This document shows, piece after piece, positions 52,916 through 61,745 of a stretch of 64,000 bases of DNA (position 1 is the stretch's first letter; each line of letters begins with the position of its first letter). The stretch is from Duganella margarita. GTDB lineage: Bacteria; Pseudomonadota; Gammaproteobacteria; Burkholderiales; Burkholderiaceae_D. The DNA is taken from the NCBI RefSeq assembly GCF_009857535.1, contig NZ_WWCS01000011.1, forward strand, positions 1-64,000. Reading direction: 5' to 3'. Position numbers and translations under genes: made by a program. The notes beneath the pieces are model-generated. The model had not been told where the DNA came from. It saw nothing but the letters and a program-made list of their open reading frames with translations, and did no database searches.

Positions 52916-53667
52916 CAGTTTGTCTTTTCAGCCAGTTGCGCGCCGGTGCGGCCGAATCGCCGCTCGCGGTGCTGGTAGGAGGCGATCGCCTCGTCGAGAC
53001 ACGCGGCGGAGAAATCCGGCCAGTACGTGTCGGTGAAGAACAGCTCGGTATACGCCAGCTGCCACAGCAGGAAATTGGAAATGCGCTGTTCGCCGCCGGT
53101 GCGGATGAACAGGTCGGGCTCGGGCGCGTAGGCCATGACCAGGTGCGGCGCCAGTTGTTCTTCGGTGAAGTCGCTCGCGCCGGGATGGGCTTTGACCATC
53201 TGCGCGACGGCTTGCATGATGTCCCAGCGGCCGCCGTAGTTGAAGCAGACGGTCAAGGTCATGCCGGTGTTGGCGGCGGTCTTGCGCTCGGCGGCGGCGA
53301 TCATGCCTTGCAGCTTCTGGTCGGCGCGGCTGAGGTCGCCCACGACGCGCAGGCGGATATTATTGGTGTGCAGTTTGGAGACTTCGCGTTCCAGCGCCGT
53401 CACGAACAGGCGCATCAGCAGGGACACTTCTTCTTCCGGGCGACGCCAGTTTTCGGAGCTGAAGGCGAACAAGGTCAGATAGTCGACGCCGCGGCGGGCG
53501 CAGGACTCGACTGCGGTGCGCACGGCGTCCACGCCCTTGGCGTGTCCGGCCACCCGCGGCAGGAAGCGCTTGGTGGCCCAGCGTCCGTTGCCGTCCATGA
53601 TGATGGCCACATGGCGCGGTACGGCAGGTGCGTCTGGAACCTCGGTAGTCGAACTCGTATATTTCAT
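52915..53667 (-). CDS. uppS: Undecaprenyl diphosphate synthase
   Basis: 250 residues from ATG 53667. Longer in-frame starts read back into a repeat element and are rejected. The substrate-binding MDGNGRWATKRFLPRVAGH, the AFSSENWRRPEEEV segment and the C-terminal RTGGEQRISNFLLWQLAYTE are diagnostic of cis-prenyltransferases. It makes the C55 carrier for cell-wall and LPS synthesis. Confidence 0.96.
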   Translation of the reverse strand: MKYTSSTTEVPDAPAVPRHVAIIMDGNGRWATKRFLPRVAGHAKGVDAVRTAVESCARRGVDYLTLFAFSSENWRRPEEEVSLLMRLFVTALEREVSKLHTNNIRLRVVGDLSRADQKLQGMIAAAERKTAANTGMTLTVCFNYGGRWDIMQAVAQMVKAHPGASDFTEEQLAPHLVMAYAPEPDLFIRTGGEQRISNFLLWQLAYTELFFTDTYWPDFSAACLDEAIASYQHRERRFGRTGAQLAEKTN

Positions 53668-53736
53668 GAAAACGTCGATGCCAAAGTATAAAGTATTGCA
53701 GGTGTGAGGCAAAAAGACAAGTTGCGCCCACAGAAA

Positions 53737-53816
53737 CGTCATTCCCGCGAAGGCGGGAATCCATGCTGAGCGTGTCGCCACGCGGCCCATGGATTCCCGC
53801 GTACGCGGGAATGACG
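53737..53816. repeat. Paired palindromic repeat (REP-like) between uppS and frr
   Basis: Two 25-30-bp palindromes in opposite orientation: CGTCATTCCCGCGAAGGCGG with a GAATCCATG tail (53738-53764), and CATGGATTCCCGCGTACGCG with a GGAATGACG tail (53788-53816). Together they can form a stem of about 26 bp around a short GC-rich loop. The element matches the pair near lpxB. It explains why the uppS frame seems to extend upstream. Confidence 0.85.
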
Positions 53817-53832
53817 TGGCGCAGCCAGTGGC

Positions 53833-54393
53833 TTACACCGTCAGGATTTCTTTTTCTTTTTCGCTGACCATCTTGTCGATGTCGGCAATGAACTTGTCGG
53901 TAAGTTTCTGGATTTCGTCGGTGCCACGACGCTCGTCGTCTTCCGAAATCGCCTTGTCCTTGACCAGCTTTTTCAAGCCTTCGTTGGCGTCGCGGCGGAT
54001 GTTGCGCACGGCGACTTTGGCGTCTTCCGCTTCGCCCTTGGCCAGCTTGACCATTTCCTTGCGGCGTTCTTCGGTCAGCGGCGGGGTCGGCACGCGGATC
54101 ATGTCGCCCTGCGCGGCCGGGTTCAGGCCCAGGTCGGCGTCGCGGATGGCTTTTTCAATTGCGCCGGCCATTTTCTTTTCAAACGGCTGCACGCCGATGG
54201 TGCGGGCGTCGACCAAGGTCAGGTTGGCCACCTGGCTGATGGCGGTCGGGCTACCGTAGTAGTCCACCGTCACGTGGTCGAGGATGCCGGTGTGGGCACG
54301 GCCGGTACGGACTTTGGCCAGGTCACCGCGCAGGGTTTCCAGCGATTTGGTCATGCGGTCTTGGGCGTTCTTTTTAACGTCAGCTGCGGACAT
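53833..54393 (-). CDS. frr: Ribosome recycling factor
   Basis: 186 residues. Opens MSAADVKKNAQDRMTKSLET; the RTGRAHTGILDHV and LTEERRKEMVKL segments are diagnostic of RRF. It splits post-termination ribosomes with EF-G. Downstream of pyrH, the conserved order in proteobacteria. Confidence 0.97.
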   Translation of the reverse strand: MSAADVKKNAQDRMTKSLETLRGDLAKVRTGRAHTGILDHVTVDYYGSPTAISQVANLTLVDARTIGVQPFEKKMAGAIEKAIRDADLGLNPAAQGDMIRVPTPPLTEERRKEMVKLAKGEAEDAKVAVRNIRRDANEGLKKLVKDKAISEDDERRGTDEIQKLTDKFIADIDKMVSEKEKEILTV

Positions 54394-54426
54394 TGCTGCT
54401 CTCCTGTATATCTGAAATATCTAAAT

Positions 54427-55143
54427 TTAAACGTGAACCAGTGTACCTTCATCCTCGCCCATGATGACGCGCATCAGCGCGCCCGGCTTGGTGATGGAGA
54501 ACACCTTGATCGGCAGTTTCTGGTCGCGGCACAGCGCGAAGGCGGTCGCGTCCATGACCTGCAAGTGCTTGGAAATCGCTTCATCGAAGCTGATCGAGTG
54601 GTACAGCGTGGCGTTCGGGTCTTTCTTTGGATCGGCAGTGTACACGCCATCCACCTTGGTGGCTTTCAGCACGATCTCCGCGCTCACTTCCGAACCGCGC
54701 AGCGCCGCGGCGGTGTCGGTGGTGAAGAACGGGTTGCCGGTGCCGGCCGCGAACACCACGACCTTGCCTTCTTCCAGGTACTGCAGCGCTTTCGGGCGCA
54801 CATACGGCTCGACCACCTGTTCGATGCCGATCGCCGACATCACGCGCGCGGTGACGCCGACATGGCGCATGGCGTCGGCTAGGGCCAGCGCGTTCATCAC
54901 CGTGGCCAGCATGCCCATGTAGTCGGCGGTGGCGCGGTCCATGCCTTGGGCGCCGGGCGCCACACCACGGAAGATGTTGCCGCCGCCAATGACGATCGCC
55001 AGTTCCACGCCCAGTTTCGCGACCTCGGCCACATCGGCCACCGTCCGTTCGATCGTGGCGCGATTGATGCCGTAAGGATCATCGCCCATCAGGGCTTCGC
55101 CGGACAATTTGAGGAGGACGCGCTTGTAGGCTGGTTTGGACAT
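54427..55143 (-). CDS. pyrH: UMP kinase
   Basis: 238 residues. The opening YKRVLLKLSGEALMGDDPYG and the IVIGGGNIFRG nucleotide loop identify bacterial UMP kinase, which makes UDP and is controlled by GTP and UTP. The ATG follows an AGGAG-type site. Lies between tsf and frr. Confidence 0.97.
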   Translation of the reverse strand: MSKPAYKRVLLKLSGEALMGDDPYGINRATIERTVADVAEVAKLGVELAIVIGGGNIFRGVAPGAQGMDRATADYMGMLATVMNALALADAMRHVGVTARVMSAIGIEQVVEPYVRPKALQYLEEGKVVVFAAGTGNPFFTTDTAAALRGSEVSAEIVLKATKVDGVYTADPKKDPNATLYHSISFDEAISKHLQVMDATAFALCRDQKLPIKVFSITKPGALMRVIMGEDEGTLVHV

Positions 55144-55230
55144 GAGACGGGGCTCCTTTAAGGGGTTATTCGGGGGTTAAGTCTGCGGCGCTATGATACC
55201 TTGCCCGGCGCCGCGTTCTACTGCGGGCTT

Positions 55231-55257
55231 AAAAAAACGGGCCTCTCGGCCCGTTTT
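55231..55257 (-). terminator. Terminator after tsf
   Basis: AAAACGGGCC and GGCCCGTTTT form a 10-bp stem with a TCTC loop; the minus strand continues as a T7 tract. Starts 5 bp past the tsf stop, so pyrH needs its own promoter or read-through. Confidence 0.88.
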
Positions 55258-55262
55258 CTGTA

Positions 55263-56180
55263 TTACGCTCCTTTGGAAGCGGCTACTTGCGCAGCCACTT
55301 CAGCGGCGAAGTCGTCCACCTTCTTCTCGATGCCCTCGCCCACCACGTACATCACGAACGCTTTCACGGTGGTCGATTTTTCTTTCAGCATCTGCTCGAT
55401 CGATTGCTTGTCGTTTTTCACGAAAGCCTGGTTCAGCAGCGAGACTTCTTTCAGGTACTTCTGGACCGAGCCTTCCAGACGCTTGGCGACGATGTCGGCA
55501 GGCTGAACTGGTTTGCCAGCGGCAACAGCGGCAGCGGCGTCTTCGTCAGCCTTCAGCTTGGCCACCGAACGCTCTTTTTCGATCAGTTCGGCAGGAACCT
55601 GGTCCGCCGACAGCGACACTGGCTTCATGGCCGCGATGTGCATGGCCACGTCTTTACCGACTTGTTCGTCGGCGCCGTCGAATTCCACCATCACGCCGAT
55701 GCGGGTGCCGTGCAGGTACGACGCCAGTTTGGCGGTGGTTTCGAAACGCTGGAAGCGGCGGATCGACATGTTTTCGCCGATTTTACCGATCAGGGCAGCG
55801 CGCACTTCGTCCAGCGTTTTGCCGTCGTCGCCAGCTGGCAGGGCCAGCAGGGCAGCCACGTCGGCCGGGTTCTTTTCAGCCACCAGACGGGCGGCGGTGT
55901 TGGCCAGGTTCAGGAAGTCGTCGTTTTTCGCAACGAAGTCGGTCTCCGAGTTCACTTCCACCAGGGCGCCGACGCCGTTGGCGATGTAGGTCGCGACCAC
56001 GCCTTCGGCGGTGATGCGGCTGGCGGCTTTACCAGCCTTGCCACCCAGCTTGACGCGCAGGATCTCTTCCGCACGACCCATGTCGCCTTCGGCTTCGGTC
56101 AGTGCTTTTTTGCATTCCATCATTGGCGCGTCGGTTTTCGCGCGCAGTTCGCCTACCATTGCTGCGGTAATAGCTGCCAT
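55263..56180 (-). CDS. tsf: Elongation factor Ts
   Basis: 305 residues from ATG 56180 with AGGAG upstream. The N-terminal UBA-like domain (MAAITAAMVGELRAKTDAPM then MECKKAL) and the TDFVAKNDDFLNLAN nucleotide-exchange motif are present. Exchanges GDP on EF-Tu. Follows rpsB with a hairpin in between. Confidence 0.97.
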   Translation of the reverse strand: MAAITAAMVGELRAKTDAPMMECKKALTEAEGDMGRAEEILRVKLGGKAGKAASRITAEGVVATYIANGVGALVEVNSETDFVAKNDDFLNLANTAARLVAEKNPADVAALLALPAGDDGKTLDEVRAALIGKIGENMSIRRFQRFETTAKLASYLHGTRIGVMVEFDGADEQVGKDVAMHIAAMKPVSLSADQVPAELIEKERSVAKLKADEDAAAAVAAGKPVQPADIVAKRLEGSVQKYLKEVSLLNQAFVKNDKQSIEQMLKEKSTTVKAFVMYVVGEGIEKKVDDFAAEVAAQVAASKGA

Positions 56181-56252
56181 GTGTTTCTCCTGTATTTCGA
56201 TCTGATAATCGGTATTCGGGGTGGTGAGCAAGATGCTCTAACCATTTACGTT

Positions 56253-56286
56253 AAAAAAAAGGGGGAGCTGTTGGCCACCCCTTTTT
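56253..56286 (-). terminator. Attenuator-like hairpin between rpsB and tsf
   Basis: On the minus strand AAAAAGGGG and CCCCTTTTT pair around a 13-base loop and a T8 run follows. It lies 22 bp past the rpsB stop. Partial termination here would set S2 above EF-Ts levels. Confidence 0.7.
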
Positions 56287-56308
56287 CCTTACAGCCAATC
56301 AGGAACGA

Positions 56309-57061
56309 TTAAGCTTGTTCGCTGACTTCGACGAATTCGTCGCCGGCTGCGGCTTTCACCATTTCAACGACTTCGTTACCGGCAGCGGCACGGCCTTCCA
56401 GGATCGCATCTGCAACGCCGCGGGCGTACAGCGTGATGGCTTTCGACGAGTCATCATTGCCTGGAATTACGTACTGCACGCCTTCTGGCGAGTGGTTGGT
56501 ATCGACCACGCCGATCACTGGGATGCCCAGTTTTGCGGCTTCGGTGATGGCGCCTTTATGGTAGCCAACGTCAACGACGAAGATTGCGTCAGGAACGCCG
56601 CCCATGTCTTTGATGCCGCCGATCGATTTTTGCAGCTTGACGATTTCGCGTTGGAACATCAGCGCTTCTTTTTTCGACAGCTTTTCAACCGAACCATCGG
56701 CAACCGTAGCTTCCATGTCTTTCAGGCGCTTGATCGAGGTCTTGATGGTTTTGAAGTTGGTCAGCATGCCGCCCAGCCAGCGCTGGTCAACGAAAGGAAC
56801 GCCTGCGCGTGCCGCTTCGGCAGCGATGATATCGCGTGCTTGACGCTTGGTGCCGACCATCAGGATGGTGCCACGGTTGGCAGCAACCTGTTTCACGTGT
56901 TTCATCGCATCTTGATACATAGCCATCGTCTTTTCCAAGTTGATGATATGGATCTTGTTACGGTGACCGAAGATGAACGGTGCCATCTTTGGGTTCCAGA
57001 AACGGGTTTGGTGACCGAAGTGGACACCGGCTTCCAGCATTTCGCGCATAGTTACGGACAT
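56309..57061 (-). CDS. rpsB: 30S ribosomal protein S2
   Basis: 250 residues. Starts VTMREMLEAGVHFGHQTRFW and contains NPKMAPFIFGHRNKIHIINL, LKTIKTSIKRL-type helices and GIPVIGVVDTNHSPEGVQYV. A bacterial S2 of normal length plus a short acidic tail. First gene of the translation/lipid block. Confidence 0.98.
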   Translation of the reverse strand: MSVTMREMLEAGVHFGHQTRFWNPKMAPFIFGHRNKIHIINLEKTMAMYQDAMKHVKQVAANRGTILMVGTKRQARDIIAAEAARAGVPFVDQRWLGGMLTNFKTIKTSIKRLKDMEATVADGSVEKLSKKEALMFQREIVKLQKSIGGIKDMGGVPDAIFVVDVGYHKGAITEAAKLGIPVIGVVDTNHSPEGVQYVIPGNDDSSKAITLYARGVADAILEGRAAAGNEVVEMVKAAAGDEFVEVSEQA

Positions 57062-57411
57062 AATTTACTCCAGGGTTAGTTCCGGAATCCGATCTGTGAC
57101 CTGGCTATGCCTGGCACCCTTGTTGACCGGATTCGAGTTTATAAATGAAATTAACAACATTGCTTAGACCAAATTCAAGCAACCCGATATTCTACCCTAA
57201 AAACAGCCACTTGCGCAAGATTTCTCACTCTGACAGCCCGCGCCCCATATGTGTGCGACCGCACCAAGATGTTGCGGAACATCAAAAAATCTCACCTTTC
57301 TTACTCAAAAGATGCAGAAACTGTAATATTATCGCACTTAATTAATTCCGATGATTTAATATTCGTTGCGCCCAGCCCATGCGATAGCGTCGTTTCCGAA
57401 AGATCGCCATC
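57062..57411. other. Divergent regulatory region upstream of rpsB
   Basis: This 350-bp AT-rich stretch separates rpsB (minus) from the MHFG-type PEP-CTERM gene (plus). On the minus strand about 105-120 bp before the rpsB start, TTGAAT and weak -10-like boxes occur but are not decisive. It probably includes the rpsB leader, where S2 autoregulation occurs in other bacteria. No gene was seen. Confidence 0.5.
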
Positions 57412-58173
57412 ATGTCGTTACTATTAGCCACCGCGCTCGCGGCTGCCATACAGCCTAGTTGCTCCTGGGATCATCCTGGCCGCAATCCGTACACCGGCAG
57501 CATGTCTGCCGCCATCGACCGCTACACCGACATTCCGGAAAGCGTGCGCAGCACGCTCAAGCGCCGCCTGGCAGACCACCAGCCGGACGACACCGTCAGC
57601 ATCACCCGCGACCATATCGCCGGCAAGAGCCAGTACGACACCACCATCCGCGACATGCATTTCGGCGCCGCGTCGGTCTGCGGCACCGTGACCCGCACCA
57701 AGTGGTCCGAACAGCGCGTCGAGCCGGCCGCCGTGTATTGCCAAGGTGAACACTGCATCCTGGTGCCCAAAATCTGCGGCAACGTCAGCCGCATCACGCG
57801 CCTGGCGCCGGCCGTGGCGCAAGCCAAGCCACCCAAAAAGCCGCAGGAGTTTTCCGACATCAGTCTAGTCGACGCCGACGCGCCAGAGCTCGGTGACGTG
57901 ACGAGCCGCCTGGCCCGCACCATGTCCGACCTGGGCCTGGACGATTTCGTGCCCGACGGCGCCACTCTGGCTGACGCCGAGCAGCGAGCCCGCGACATGG
58001 CGCACCGCTTCGGCCCCGGAGGCGCGGGCGCGGATGGCGTCGACGGCGTAGCCGCACCAGTGCCGGAAGCCGACACCTGGGCCATGCTGGTCAGCGGCCT
58101 CGGCCTGGTGGGCTGGCTGGCGCGCCGCCGCGCCAGGGCGGCCGCCCAAGCCGCCGCCAACCCGGCCGCCTGA
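57412..58173 (+). CDS. PEP-CTERM protein with MHFG motif
   Basis: 253 residues. A short hydrophobic N-terminus (MSLLLATALAAAIQPSCSW), then a compact Cys-containing domain with IRDMHFGAASVCGTVTRTKW and CQGEHCILVPKICG (five Cys between about 88 and 122). An acidic linker, Gly-rich hinge and C-terminal signal VPEADTWAMLVSGLGLVGWL followed by ARRRA complete it. PEP-CTERM with a W after the PEP-like box is a known variant. The MHFG core recalls a PEP-CTERM subgroup of that name. Function unknown. Upstream of map but with its own promoter region. Confidence 0.75.
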   Translation: MSLLLATALAAAIQPSCSWDHPGRNPYTGSMSAAIDRYTDIPESVRSTLKRRLADHQPDDTVSITRDHIAGKSQYDTTIRDMHFGAASVCGTVTRTKWSEQRVEPAAVYCQGEHCILVPKICGNVSRITRLAPAVAQAKPPKKPQEFSDISLVDADAPELGDVTSRLARTMSDLGLDDFVPDGATLADAEQRARDMAHRFGPGGAGADGVDGVAAPVPEADTWAMLVSGLGLVGWLARRRARAAAQAAANPAA

Positions 58174-58312
58174 CGCCCGGCTCGGCCGGGGCCACACCGC
58201 CAGCCCCGGCGTCGTTTATAATTTCCATATATTGCACGCCACGCGCCCCGCTTCTGTCTGCGGCCGGCGCGGTTGGCGCGTTCACCGTTTACCTAGCTGA
58301 TTGCGATCCACT

Positions 58313-59134
58313 ATGTCTATTACCATCAAAACCGCCGAAGATATCGAAGGCATGCGCATTGCCGGCCGCCTCGGCTCCGAAGTGCTGGACTACATCACGC
58401 CGTTCGTCAAGCCGGGCGTCACCACCGGCGAACTGGACCGCCTGTGCCATGAATACATGGTCAACGTCCAGGGCACCATTCCGGCGCCGCTGAACTACAG
58501 CCCGCCGGGCTACACGCCCTATCCGAAAGCCATCTGCACCTCGGTCAACGACGTCATCTGCCACGGCATTCCGGGCGATAAAGTTTTAAAGAATGGCGAC
58601 GTGGTCAACCTCGACATCACCGTCATCAAGGACGGCTACCATGGCGACAACAGCCGCATGTTCTTCATTGGCGAACCGTCGATCCTGGCCAAGCGCCTGT
58701 CCGACATCACCTATGAATGCATGTGGCTGGGCATCGAGCAGGTCAAGCCGGGCGCCACGCTGGGCGACATCGGCCACGCCATCCAGCAGCACGCCGAAAA
58801 AGCCGGCTACAGCGTGGTGCGCGAGTTCTGCGGCCACGGCATCGGCAAGGTGTTTCACGAAGAGCCGCAGGTGCTGCACTACGGCAAGCCAGGCACCGGC
58901 GTCAAGCTGGAAGCCGGCATGGTCTTTACCATCGAGCCGATGATCAACGCCGGCCGCCGCGAAATCCGCGAAATGGGCGACGGCTGGACCATCAAAACCA
59001 AGGACCGCAGCCTGTCGGCGCAGTGGGAACACATGCTGCTGGTGACCGACACCGGCTACGAGGTGCTGACGCTGTCGGCCGGCAGCCCGCCGCCGCCGGC
59101 GTTCGTCACCGGCATGGCCGCCAAGGCAGCGTAA
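58313..59134 (+). CDS. map: Methionine aminopeptidase, type I
   Basis: 273 residues from ATG 58313. The pita-bread fold metal ligands are readable: Asp in NLDITVIKDGYHGD (two Asp), His in GHGIGKVFHEEP, and Glu in FTIEPMINAG plus the last Glu near AQWEHMLLVT. Removes the initiator Met from new proteins. Ends 4 bp before the glnD GTG start. Confidence 0.96.
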   Translation: MSITIKTAEDIEGMRIAGRLGSEVLDYITPFVKPGVTTGELDRLCHEYMVNVQGTIPAPLNYSPPGYTPYPKAICTSVNDVICHGIPGDKVLKNGDVVNLDITVIKDGYHGDNSRMFFIGEPSILAKRLSDITYECMWLGIEQVKPGATLGDIGHAIQQHAEKAGYSVVREFCGHGIGKVFHEEPQVLHYGKPGTGVKLEAGMVFTIEPMINAGRREIREMGDGWTIKTKDRSLSAQWEHMLLVTDTGYEVLTLSAGSPPPPAFVTGMAAKAA

Positions 59135-59138
59135 TCCC

Positions 59139-61721
59139 GTGAACGCGGCCGTGATGAGGAACCAATTGCGCGAGCAGCTCAAGCGCCAGCTGAAGGCCGA
59201 CCGCCAGGTCGTCATTGCCGCCTTCAAGGAAGACGGCAAGCCGGAAAAGCTGCTGCGCAGCCTGCGCCAGAGCGTCGATGCGGTGTTGACCACCGCCTGG
59301 CATGCGGCCGGCCTGCCGGCGCAGACCGCGCTGGTCGGCGTCGGCGGCTACGGCCGCGGCGAGCTGTTCCCGTATTCCGACGTCGACCTGCTGATCCTGC
59401 TGCAGCAGGCGCCGGACGCGGCCACCACGGCCAGGCTGGAAGAGCTGGTGCAGCTGCTGTGGGACCTGGGCCTGGAAATAGGCCATAGCATCCGCACGGT
59501 GGACGAGTGCCTGACCGAATCGGCGGCCGACATCACGGTGCAGACCAGCCTGCTGGAGGCGCGCATCATCTGCGGCGACGAGCAGCTGTTCGCCGAGCTG
59601 CAGCAGCGCTACGACGCCGCGATGGACCCGCGCGCCTTCTACCACGCCAAGGTGCTGGAGATGAAGCAGCGCCACGCCAAGTATGAGGACACCGCCTTCA
59701 GCCTGGAGCCGAACTGCAAGGAAAGCCCGGGCGGCCTGCGCGACCTGCAGGTGATCCTGTGGCTCGTAAAGGCGGCCGGCCTGGCCAGTTCGTGGCGCAC
59801 GCTCGCCACCAGCGGCCTGATCACGCAGACCGAGGCGCGCCAGCTGATGGAAAAGGAACGCGCCTTCAAGGACATCCGCGTGCGCCTGCACCTGCACGCC
59901 GGCCGCCGCGAAGACCGGCTGGTGTTCGACGTCCAGACCGCGATCGCCGAATCGCTCGGCCTGACCGCCACCGGCAGCGGCGTCAACATGCGCCGCGCCA
60001 GCGAATACCTGATGCAGCGCTACTACTGGGCCGCCAAGACCGTCACCCAGCTCAACACCATCCTGCTGCAGAACATCGAGGAGCGGCTGTTCCCGCAGGA
60101 CGGCGTGGCGGCGCCGATCAACGCCCGCTTCAACGACGTCAACGGCCTGATCGACATCGCCGAAGACGACACCTTCGAGAAAACGCCGTCGGCCATGCTG
60201 GAAATTTTCCTGCTGATGACCGAGCGGCCGGCCATCAAGGGCATGACGGCGCGCACCACCCGCGCGCTGTGGCACGAGCGCTTCCAGATCGACGCCGCCT
60301 TCCGCGCCGATCCGCTCAACCGCTCGCTGTTCCTGCAGATCATGCAGGCGCCGCGCGGCATCATCCACGCGCTGCGCCGCATGAACGACCTGTCGATCCT
60401 GGGCCGCTACCTGCCCAATTTCCGCAAGATCGTCGGCCAGATGCAGCACGACCTGTTCCACGTCTACACGGTGGACCAGCACATCCTGATGGTGGTGCGC
60501 AATATGCGCCGCTTCACGATGGCCGAGCATGCGCACGAATACCCGTTCTGCAGCCAGCTGATGGCCAACTTCCCCAAGCCGTGGGTGCTGTTCCTGGCGG
60601 CGCTGTTCCATGATATCGCCAAGGGCCGCGGCGGCGACCACTCCAAGCTGGGCATGGCCGACGCCGAACAGTTCTGCCTGGAGCACGGCATGAGCGCCGA
60701 GGACACCGAACTGGTGGTGTTCCTGGTCGAGAACCACCTGACCATGTCGCAAGTGGCGCAGAAGCAGGACCTGTCCGATCCGGACGTGATCCAGGCGTTT
60801 GCCAAGGTGGTCGGCGACGAGCGCCACCTGACCGGCCTGTACCTGCTGACGGTGGCCGACATCCGCGGCACCAGCCCGAAAGTGTGGAACGCCTGGAAGG
60901 CCAAGCTGCTGGAAGACCTGTACAAGATCACGCTGCGGGTGCTGGGCGGCGAACCACACAGCGCCGCCAACGAACTGCGCAACCGCCAGGACGAGGCGCT
61001 GGCCACCTTGCGCCTGTACGGCCTGGATGCCCACGCGCACGAGCCGTTCTGGAAGCAGCTCGACGTCGCCTATTTCCTGCGCCACGACGCGTCCGACATC
61101 GCCTGGCAGACGCGCGCGCTGTACGAGCGCTTCAACAGCGAGTCGCCGGTGGTCAAGTGCCGCCTGGCGCCGATCGGCGAAGGCTTGCAGATCGCGGTCT
61201 ACATCAAGGATCAGCCGGACCTGTTCGCGCGCATCTGCAGCTATTTCGACCGCAAGAATTTCTCCATCCTCGACGCCAAGATCCACACCACGCGCCACGG
61301 CTATGCGCTGGACACTTTCCTGGTCACCGAGCAGAATTTCGCCAAGAACTACCGCGACATCATCAGCCTGATCGAGCACGAGCTGTGCGGCCTGCTGACC
61401 CATCCCGAGCCGCTGCCGGCGCCGGGCAAGGGCCGGCTGTCGCGCCTGTCGCGCACCTTCCCGATCCAGCCGACGGTCGACCTGCGTCCCGACGAGCGGG
61501 GCCAGTACTACCTGCTGTCGGTGGCGGCCAACGACCGCACCGGCCTGCTGTATGCGATCGCCAATGTGCTGACCAGATACAAGATCAACCTGCACACGGC
61601 CAAGGTCATGACGCTGGGCGAGCGGGTGGAAGACGTGTTCCTGATCGACGGCCCGGCGCTGAATAACGCCCGCAACCAGATCCAGCTGGAAACCGACCTG
61701 CTGGACGCCATCAAAGTTTAA
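59139..61721 (+). CDS. glnD: PII uridylyltransferase/uridylyl-removing enzyme GlnD
   Basis: 860 residues from GTG 59139 (ATG 59154 is an alternative). The nucleotidyltransferase site is GVGGYGRGELFPYSDVDLLI (GG with D-x-D). The HD domain has LFHDIAKGRGGDHS. Two C-terminal ACT domains bind glutamine (ISLIEHELCGLL region and LSVAANDRTGLLYAIANVLT). It modifies PII proteins in response to glutamine, controlling nitrogen assimilation. Length matches the family. Confidence 0.97.
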   Translation: MNAAVMRNQLREQLKRQLKADRQVVIAAFKEDGKPEKLLRSLRQSVDAVLTTAWHAAGLPAQTALVGVGGYGRGELFPYSDVDLLILLQQAPDAATTARLEELVQLLWDLGLEIGHSIRTVDECLTESAADITVQTSLLEARIICGDEQLFAELQQRYDAAMDPRAFYHAKVLEMKQRHAKYEDTAFSLEPNCKESPGGLRDLQVILWLVKAAGLASSWRTLATSGLITQTEARQLMEKERAFKDIRVRLHLHAGRREDRLVFDVQTAIAESLGLTATGSGVNMRRASEYLMQRYYWAAKTVTQLNTILLQNIEERLFPQDGVAAPINARFNDVNGLIDIAEDDTFEKTPSAMLEIFLLMTERPAIKGMTARTTRALWHERFQIDAAFRADPLNRSLFLQIMQAPRGIIHALRRMNDLSILGRYLPNFRKIVGQMQHDLFHVYTVDQHILMVVRNMRRFTMAEHAHEYPFCSQLMANFPKPWVLFLAALFHDIAKGRGGDHSKLGMADAEQFCLEHGMSAEDTELVVFLVENHLTMSQVAQKQDLSDPDVIQAFAKVVGDERHLTGLYLLTVADIRGTSPKVWNAWKAKLLEDLYKITLRVLGGEPHSAANELRNRQDEALATLRLYGLDAHAHEPFWKQLDVAYFLRHDASDIAWQTRALYERFNSESPVVKCRLAPIGEGLQIAVYIKDQPDLFARICSYFDRKNFSILDAKIHTTRHGYALDTFLVTEQNFAKNYRDIISLIEHELCGLLTHPEPLPAPGKGRLSRLSRTFPIQPTVDLRPDERGQYYLLSVAANDRTGLLYAIANVLTRYKINLHTAKVMTLGERVEDVFLIDGPALNNARNQIQLETDLLDAIKV

Positions 61722-61745
61722 CCCCTGTTTTCAAAGAGTCTCCCC

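Noticed and set aside
53668..53790. Longer N-terminus of uppS (41 extra residues)
   Set aside because: The extension is translated from the REP-like repeat (it reads WIPAFAGMT) and has no ribosome site; ATG 53667 gives the family-standard start.
59106..61595. 829-residue minus-strand frame opposite glnD
   Set aside because: It is the antisense of a long GC-rich gene; its repetitive His/Gln/Ala/Val-rich translation is a codon-bias shadow.
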